Assembly (NCBI RefSeq): GCF_003313245.1 | Contig: NZ_QJSD01000012.1 | Coordinates: forward strand, 1 to 64,000 | From: Primorskyibacter marinus | Lineage (GTDB): Bacteria > Pseudomonadota > Alphaproteobacteria > Rhodobacterales > Rhodobacteraceae | Reading direction: 5' to 3' | DNA: 64,000 bases | Shown: positions 58,931-64,000 of the stretch, in pieces | How the letters are laid out: every line of letters begins with the position of its first letter | Position numbering within the stretch: the stretch's first letter is position 1 | Made by a program: the position numbers and the translations under genes | The notes under the pieces: model-generated | What the model saw: only the letters and a program-made list of their open reading frames with translations | Database searches by the model: none | What the model was told of the DNA's origin: nothing

Positions 58931-60511
58931 ATGTCCGACACCCGCGACGCTGCCCTTGCCTCGAAAGCCTGGCCCTTCGAAGAAGCGCGCCGGGTGCTCA
59001 AACGCTATGAAAAGGCACCGCCCGAGAAGGGTTATGTGCTGTTCGAGACGGGCTATGGCCCCTCGGGGTTGCCGCATATCGGAACATTCGGCGAAGTTGC
59101 GCGGACCACGATGATCAAGCGCGCCTTCGAGCTGATTTCGGACATTCCGACGCGGCTGATCTGCTTTTCGGACGATCTGGACGGGATGCGCAAGGTGCCC
59201 GGCAATGTGCCCAACCAAGAGGCGTTGCAGGAGCATCTGCAAAAGCCGCTGACCAGCGTGCCGGATCCTTTTGGCGAATACGAGAGCTTTGGCGATCACA
59301 ACAACGCCATGCTGCGGCGGTTTCTGGACACGTTCGGGTTTGAATACGAATTCATCTCGGCCACGGAGTTCTATCGGTCGGGCAAGTTCGACGAGGTGCT
59401 GCTGCGCGCGGCTGAACGCTATGACGACGTGATGAAGATCATGTTGAAATCCCTGCGCGACGAGCGTCAGAAAACCTATTCGATCTTCCTGCCGATCCAT
59501 CCCGAAACCGGCCGTGTGCTGTATGTGCCGATGAAAGAGGTCAACGCCAAGGATGGCACGATCACCTTTGACGACCCCGATGGCCGGGAATGGACGCTGC
59601 CCGTCACCGGCGGCAACGTGAAGCTGCAATGGAAGCCGGATTTCGGTGCGCGTTGGGCCGCCTTGGGTGTCGATTTCGAGATGTATGGCAAGGATCACAG
59701 CACCAACACGCCGATCTATGACGGCATTTGCAAGGTGCTGGGCATGCGTCCGCCCGAGCATTTCACCTATGAGCTGTTCCTTGACGATCAGGGGCACAAG
59801 ATCTCGAAATCGTCGGGCAACGGTGTGTCGATCGACCAGTGGCTGACCTATGCCTCGACGGAATCGCTGTCCTATTTCATGTATCTCAAGCCAAAGACAG
59901 CCAAACGGATGCACTTTGACGTGATCCCCAAGGCGGTGGACGAGTACCACCAGCAGTTGCGGGCCTATCCGACGCAGGATCTGAAGGGGCAGTTGAACAA
60001 CCCGGTCTGGCATATCCACGGCGGCGATGTGCCTGAAAGCCGGATGGTTGTGCCGTTCTCGATGTTGCTGAACCTTGCCAGTGTGGCAGGCGCCGAGGAC
60101 AAGGAAACCCTGTGGGGGTTCATGCGCCGCTATGCCCCGGAAGCCAGCCCCGAGACGCATCCAGATCTGGATCAGGCAGCAGGTTTTGCCGTGCGCTACT
60201 ACAATGATTTTGTAAAGCCTGCCAAGGTGTTCCGTGTCGCAACTGATGTAGAACGTGAAGCTCTTCTAGAGTTGCGCGACGGTCTGGCAGCCTGGGACGG
60301 GCCTGCGGATGGCGAAGCGTTGCAAGGGCTGGTGTTTTCCTGCGGACGCGAGCGGTTCGACCCGATGCGCGACTGGTTCAAGGCGCTTTACGAAGTACTT
60401 CTGGGTGCCAGCCAAGGCCCGCGCTTTGGTGGGTTCATCGCGCTTTACGGTGTCGATGAAACGGTCGCTTTGATCGACAAGGCCCTGGCCGGAGAGTTGC
60501 TGGCGTCCTGA
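58931..60511 (+). CDS. lysS: Lysyl-tRNA synthetase, class I
   Basis: Charges tRNA-Lys. The 526-residue protein belongs to the class I (archaeal-type) LysRS family, not the class II enzyme of most bacteria: it has the class I signatures HIGT at 49-52 in [11 protein letters not shown] and KISKS at 290-294 in [11 protein letters not shown]. Other class I LysRS segments are [18 protein letters not shown] and [10 protein letters not shown]. This enzyme type is known from archaea, alphaproteobacteria and spirochaetes. The ATG has CTAGGAG close upstream. It precedes a DUF4864 gene and a terminator at 61027-61054. Confidence 0.93.
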   Translation: MSDTRDAALASKAWPFEEARRVLKRYEKAPPEKGYVLFETGYGPSGLPHIGTFGEVARTTMIKRAFELISDIPTRLICFSDDLDGMRKVPGNVPNQEALQEHLQKPLTSVPDPFGEYESFGDHNNAMLRRFLDTFGFEYEFISATEFYRSGKFDEVLLRAAERYDDVMKIMLKSLRDERQKTYSIFLPIHPETGRVLYVPMKEVNAKDGTITFDDPDGREWTLPVTGGNVKLQWKPDFGARWAALGVDFEMYGKDHSTNTPIYDGICKVLGMRPPEHFTYELFLDDQGHKISKSSGNGVSIDQWLTYASTESLSYFMYLKPKTAKRMHFDVIPKAVDEYHQQLRAYPTQDLKGQLNNPVWHIHGGDVPESRMVVPFSMLLNLASVAGAEDKETLWGFMRRYAPEASPETHPDLDQAAGFAVRYYNDFVKPAKVFRVATDVEREALLELRDGLAAWDGPADGEALQGLVFSCGRERFDPMRDWFKALYEVLLGASQGPRFGGFIALYGVDETVALIDKALAGELLAS

Positions 60512-60574
60512 GGCACGTTTTGACCGTTGGACAAACTGCGCTATCTCCCTGCCTAGATTGCAGGGAGATGGATT

Positions 60575-60985
60575 ATGCGGAGTTTGATTTTTGGGCTGGT
60601 TGCAGCGGTGGCGTTAGCGGGCGGCGTGGCCGCACAGGACACACCTGAAACGGGCATCAAGGATGTGATCTCTTCCCAGTTGGAGGCATTCCGGCAGGAC
60701 GATTTCGCGCGGGCGTTCTCTTTCGCCAGCCCTTCCATTCAAGGTATGTTCGGATCACCCGAGAATTTCGGCGGGATGGTGCAGAACGGTTATCCGATGG
60801 TCTGGCGTCCGGGGCGCGTGGATTTTCTGGAACTTCGCCAGATCGAGGGCAGCCTCTGGCAAAAGGTGCAGATCGTCGACCAGAGCGGTCGGGTACATCT
60901 GCTGGACTATCAGATGGTCGAGGGCCGCGACGGCTGGCGCATTGGCGGGGTTCAGATGCTGGAATTGCCCGGCATGGCGGTATGA
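60575..60985 (+). CDS. DUF4864 family exported protein
   Basis: A 136-residue protein with a signal peptide (MRSLIFGLVAAVALAGGVAAQ) and one DUF4864 domain of cystatin/NTF2-like build: IKDVISSQLEAFRQDDFARAFSFASPSIQGMFGSPENFGGMVQNGYPMVWRPG. Function unknown. It starts 63 bp after lysS and is followed by the hairpin GCCGGT/ACCGGC (60989-61012) and a stronger terminator. Confidence 0.85.
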   Translation: MRSLIFGLVAAVALAGGVAAQDTPETGIKDVISSQLEAFRQDDFARAFSFASPSIQGMFGSPENFGGMVQNGYPMVWRPGRVDFLELRQIEGSLWQKVQIVDQSGRVHLLDYQMVEGRDGWRIGGVQMLELPGMAV

Positions 60986-61026
60986 AAGGCCGGTCGAGTT
61001 AATCTAACCGGCTAATCATCTGTAGT

Positions 61027-61054
61027 GGCGTGGCTAATTGGCCGCGCCGTTTTT
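61027..61054 (+). terminator. Intrinsic terminator after lysS-DUF4864
   Basis: GGCGTGGC (61027-61034) pairs with GCCGCGCC (61041-61048) with one T-G pair and a 6-nt loop, followed by GTTTTTG. It lies 42 nt after the DUF4864 stop and is a convincing plus-strand rho-independent terminator. Confidence 0.82.
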
Positions 61055-61248
61055 GATTCATGACGCATCGAACCGTTGGCGCAACGCCTACCGTCACGGT
61101 GCTGTCGGGCGGTGTTAACGCGCCGTTGGTATTTCCCTCAAAGCGGCCGGGTGAGCATCCGGCACTGTTTATCAGCAGGTCGGGAAACCGGCCCTGCGGC
61201 GGGTGAGACCCGTTTGCAGGTGGGCTGTGCGCGCGGAAAGGGAATGGA

Positions 61249-63528
61249 ATGAACAAGGCAATCACTGACGGGGTGCAATTCATGCCTGCGGCTTTCGAGG
61301 CAGGGTTGGGAAATTGGTCGCGGGGCGATGGCGTGCCGGGATCTGACAGCTACCACAATGTGGCGACGGCGGCCTTTGTGCCTGCGGATCAGGATTTTGG
61401 CGGGTGTCTGGAGCTTCAGAAAACCGAAGGCGTGCAGAAATTGCGCTACAAGGGGCAGACGCCTATTCTGCCGGGCTGTTACATTCGGGTGACCGCCCGG
61501 ATCAAGGCGATGTCGGGCAATCTGCCCTCTGTCCGGATTGCGGGGTGGGCGGGGTCCGCGGGCAGTGTTCATGTAAACGGCTTGCCGGAAACCGATGTCG
61601 CGGTGCCGTTGACGGCTTATGGCGATGTTGTCGAGGTTTCGGCCATCATTGGCAGCGGCAATCGGCCAGGGGTCGATCTGGTCTGGGGGACAGAACCGAT
61701 TTATGGCCATTTCGGCATCGATCTGACGGGCCAGAACGGCGCGGTTGTGCGGATCGACGATATTCAGATCGAGGATGTCACACAGGTCTTTTATCGCGAC
61801 CTGATGAATTGGGTCGATGTGCGCGACTATGGCGCAGTGGGCGATGGCATTACCGATGACAGCGCGGCGTTCGAGGCTGCTGACGCGGCCGCCGATGGCA
61901 AACGCGTGCTGGTCTCGAAAGGAATATACTATCTCGGCAGCAGTGTGACGCTGGAAAATCGGGTTCAGTTCGAAGGCAACGTTATCATGCCCGACAACGC
62001 CATCCTGTCGCTGACGCGTGATTTCCATCTGCCCGCCTATATCGACGCTTTCGGCAATGAAGAGCTGGCGTTTCGGAAGGCCGTCCAATCCTTGCTGAAC
62101 AATTCCGACCACGAAGGTCTGGACCTTGGCGGGCGGCGGGTGTCTGTGACATCGCCGATCGACATGCAGGCGGCGGTCAACAACCGGACGACCTTTGCGC
62201 AACGCCGCCATATCCGTAATGGCCAGTTGCGTGCGGAAGGCGGCCTAGCCTGGGAAACCGACGTCGTGACCAGTCAGGCGAGCTACACGGCCTCAAAGCC
62301 GTTTACGCTGACCAACGTGGTCAATGTCGCGAACATCCCCGTTGGGTCTTTGGTCGAAGCGAATGGCGTGGGGCGTGAAATCTATGTCCGCGATCGCAAT
62401 GTCGCCGCGCAGCAGATCACGCTGTCGCAGCCGCTGTCCGACGCGGTCGGCACGCAGAACTATACTTTCACCCGGTTCAAATACCTTCTGGATTTCAGCG
62501 GCTTCGACAAGCTGACCTATTTCTCGATGTCGGATATCGAGTTTCAGTGCAACAACAGGGCAAGCGGTGTGCTGATGCCCCCTTTGGGCGGCATCTTTCA
62601 GTTCCGCGACTGTTTCTTCAACCGTCCGCAGGATCGCGCCATCACCTCGCACGGGTCGGGTTGCCAGGGCATGCTGGTGGACCGCTGCAATTTTGAAAGC
62701 CCCGAAAACGGTCTGGCCGCGCAGGACAGGACGGTTGTGGCCATCACCGCCAACGCAAATGACGTGAAACTGCGCGATAACCGGGCGTCGCAGTTCCGGC
62801 ATTTTGCGGTCTTGTCCGGGTCGAACAACGTAGTGACCGGCAACCACTTCTTCCAGGGGTCGACGGGCGGCGTGCGCACGGCGGGTCTTGTTCTGGCGCT
62901 GCGGGCCTGCAACACCACGATCACCGGCAATTACGTCGATAACTGCTTCATCGAATGGACGAACGAGCGTGAACCGGAACCCGACTATACCGGTGGTTTC
63001 GGCTTTGCAGGCGTGTCGATCACCGACAATGTTTTCCTGGCGGGTGGCGTGGCAAGCTGGTTTTCCTTCATCGTGATCAAACCCTATGGCACCGGGCATT
63101 TCATCAACGGCTTGAACGTGTCGGGCAATACGTTCCGCTGCGTGGATGCGGTGATGAATCGGATCGAACGTGTGGACACCACCTATGCCAATCTGGAAAT
63201 CGGGCACATGCGCAAGCTCTACTTCTCTAACAATACGCATCACAACGTGGAGTACCCGACGCATAACCCGCTGACCGTCAAGCATCGTCAGAATACGGCG
63301 GCGCAAACCTGGCAGGTCGAATGCGCACCGCATTTGCCGTTCAATGGCTACGCGCAGAATGTCGACGGGGTCGCTTTGCGCGGCAGGATCGCAAACGCGT
63401 CCAACGCGGCCCAATATGTCTCGCCGCATGCGTTCGAACAGAAGGGGCCAAACAGATCTCAGGTCCATTTGATCTGGCCGACGCCGGTGACGGGGACTGT
63501 TAACGTCCAGGTGCGGATGGACAAGTAG
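61249..63528 (+). CDS. Right-handed beta-helix protein, pectate lyase/tailspike-like
   Basis: A 759-residue protein without an obvious signal peptide. Residues about 1-185 form a beta-rich N-terminal domain (carbohydrate-binding-like: RVTARIKAMSGNLPSVRIAGWAG, GHFGIDLTGQNGAVVRIDDIQIEDV). At 188-210 is the pectate-lyase superfamily start VDVRDYGAVGDGITDDSAAFEAA, leading into a long parallel beta-helix with repeated N-rich turns (NNVVTGNHF, TTITGNYVD, VSITDNVF, GLNVSGNTF). Such proteins are glycan lyases/hydrolases or phage-tailspike-like. No catalytic residues are identifiable. RBS AAAGGG is about 8 nt upstream of the ATG. A terminator follows directly. Confidence 0.82.
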   Translation: MNKAITDGVQFMPAAFEAGLGNWSRGDGVPGSDSYHNVATAAFVPADQDFGGCLELQKTEGVQKLRYKGQTPILPGCYIRVTARIKAMSGNLPSVRIAGWAGSAGSVHVNGLPETDVAVPLTAYGDVVEVSAIIGSGNRPGVDLVWGTEPIYGHFGIDLTGQNGAVVRIDDIQIEDVTQVFYRDLMNWVDVRDYGAVGDGITDDSAAFEAADAAADGKRVLVSKGIYYLGSSVTLENRVQFEGNVIMPDNAILSLTRDFHLPAYIDAFGNEELAFRKAVQSLLNNSDHEGLDLGGRRVSVTSPIDMQAAVNNRTTFAQRRHIRNGQLRAEGGLAWETDVVTSQASYTASKPFTLTNVVNVANIPVGSLVEANGVGREIYVRDRNVAAQQITLSQPLSDAVGTQNYTFTRFKYLLDFSGFDKLTYFSMSDIEFQCNNRASGVLMPPLGGIFQFRDCFFNRPQDRAITSHGSGCQGMLVDRCNFESPENGLAAQDRTVVAITANANDVKLRDNRASQFRHFAVLSGSNNVVTGNHFFQGSTGGVRTAGLVLALRACNTTITGNYVDNCFIEWTNEREPEPDYTGGFGFAGVSITDNVFLAGGVASWFSFIVIKPYGTGHFINGLNVSGNTFRCVDAVMNRIERVDTTYANLEIGHMRKLYFSNNTHHNVEYPTHNPLTVKHRQNTAAQTWQVECAPHLPFNGYAQNVDGVALRGRIANASNAAQYVSPHAFEQKGPNRSQVHLIWPTPVTGTVNVQVRMDK

Positions 63529-63537
63529 GCCGTCATG

Positions 63538-63573
63538 GGGCCGGGGTGTGTTGAACGCTCCGGCCCTTTGTTT
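63538..63573 (+). terminator. Intrinsic terminator after the beta-helix gene
   Basis: GGGCCGG (63538-63544) pairs with CCGGCCC (63560-63566); inner bases extend the helix to about 12 bp with a 5-nt loop, and TTTGTTT (63567-63573) follows. It is 9 nt after the stop. It also separates the gene from a converging minus-strand gene. Confidence 0.82.
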
Positions 63574-63590
63574 AGGTTCAGGGGGCAGGA

Positions 63591-64000
63591 TCAGAAATCC
63601 TGCCAGAGACCGAATTTGATACCATAATTCCGGCGTTCCAGCAGATCTGTCGAGGCACCGATCTCCAGATGCCGGGACTTGCCGAAAGGGATGACGACCG
63701 AGGGGGCTAACTGCGCGGTTGCGGCCTGACCAAACGGTTTTCCGGTTTGCAATTGCAGGATAAGCATTCGTCCACGATCATCTTTCAGGCCCAATGTCAG
63801 GTCCAGTTTCAGGTCAGTTGCGCCGGTCATCCGGATCTCTGCCAGCGCATCCGCCGCCATCCAGCCTTTATCCAATCCGCGCCCCCAGGAAATGCCGGGG
63901 CGCAGGACGATCTGCGTGTCGATGACGCCCAGCCCAAGCTCTGCCGCGATGGGGCCTCCGGCCTTCGTTGTGGTCAGCGGCTGCCGGACAAAGGCAATGG
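63591..64000 (-). CDS. C-terminal part of an unknown protein, outer-membrane beta-barrel-like end
   Basis: The frame is open from the window edge to its stop at 63591, giving at least 136 residues, so the true start lies outside. The visible part has alternating hydrophobic/polar strands (KLDLTLGLKDDRGRMLILQLQTGK, QLAPSVVIPFGKSRHLEIGASTDLLERRNYGIKFGLWQDF) and ends in Phe, as outer membrane beta-barrel proteins often do. No family was recognised. It converges on the beta-helix gene, which is followed by the 63538-63573 terminator. Confidence 0.6.
   Translation of the reverse strand, partial: IAFVRQPLTTTKAGGPIAAELGLGVIDTQIVLRPGISWGRGLDKGWMAADALAEIRMTGATDLKLDLTLGLKDDRGRMLILQLQTGKPFGQAATAQLAPSVVIPFGKSRHLEIGASTDLLERRNYGIKFGLWQDF

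Overview
The window comes from a high-GC alphaproteobacterium, almost certainly a marine-type member of the Rhodobacterales (Rhodobacteraceae/Roseobacter group). The evidence is the combined isc-suf operon headed by a cysteine-poor IscR, a vitamin B12-dependent class II ribonucleotide reductase, an archaeal-type class I lysyl-tRNA synthetase, a trp cluster fused to moaC-moeA, and a family-typical GC-rich interspersed repeat present here twice. Most of the window is ordinary chromosomal core. I see no insertion sequence, prophage, CRISPR array or rRNA.

Layout. 1-1964: acetyl-CoA synthetase, missing only its last few codons. 2484-6893: an oxidative hexuronate/aldarate locus, with uronate dehydrogenase and an SMP-30 lactonase divergent from a glucarate-dehydratase-like enolase and an ornithine-cyclodeaminase-family protein. 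6901-11584 (minus): a tightly overlapping trpG-trpD-ung-trpC-moaC-moeA operon. 11723-13801: a membrane-anchored, acidic-linker divergent polysaccharide deacetylase. 13968-20632 (minus): fabI, lysE-type exporter, xanthine phosphoribosyltransferase, aminotransferase, PpiD-like chaperone and trpE. 20773-22651: pdxH, a double cold-shock-domain protein, a DUF192 protein and tRNA-Pro. 23151-27217: nrdJ with tandem NrdR-type boxes and a structured 3' UTR. 27526-32391: an HlyD/DUF2955/phospholipase D/EEP-phosphatase envelope cluster behind a long leader. 32663-36025 (minus): bactofilin, M23 peptidase, DUF455 protein and peroxiredoxin. 36110-44037: YhdP/AsmA-like protein, queA, MFS transporter, DUF924 protein and dihydrolipoyl dehydrogenase. 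44203-53222: alpha/beta hydrolase divergent from the iscR-desulfurase-sufB-X-sufC-sufD-Yip1-Yip1-sufS operon. 53447-58191: tRNA-Arg, ettA, nadD, a Tat-type D,D-carboxypeptidase and a possible micro-protein. 58370-64000: TerB-like protein, lysS (class I), a DUF4864 protein, a 759-residue beta-helix protein and the C-terminal part of an unknown, outer-membrane-like protein.

The best material for a second look is the Fe-S assembly operon. Its promoter carries a perfect Irr-type palindrome over the -10 box; its IscR has lost all three canonical cluster cysteines; the ribosome binding site of the desulfurase gene is supplied by the end of an interspersed repeat; the desulfurase gene contains an AT-rich patch with a second Irr-like palindrome; and three non-Suf genes (one methyltransferase-like fold, two Yip1-type membrane proteins) are translationally embedded in it. 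Other points of interest are the tandem NrdR boxes spaced exactly 31 bp apart, the nrdJ 3' UTR hairpin, the HlyD-DUF2955-PLD-EEP cluster, and a deacetylase with an eroded active site. Functions are assigned by reading protein sequences and recalled family motifs only; no database search was possible.
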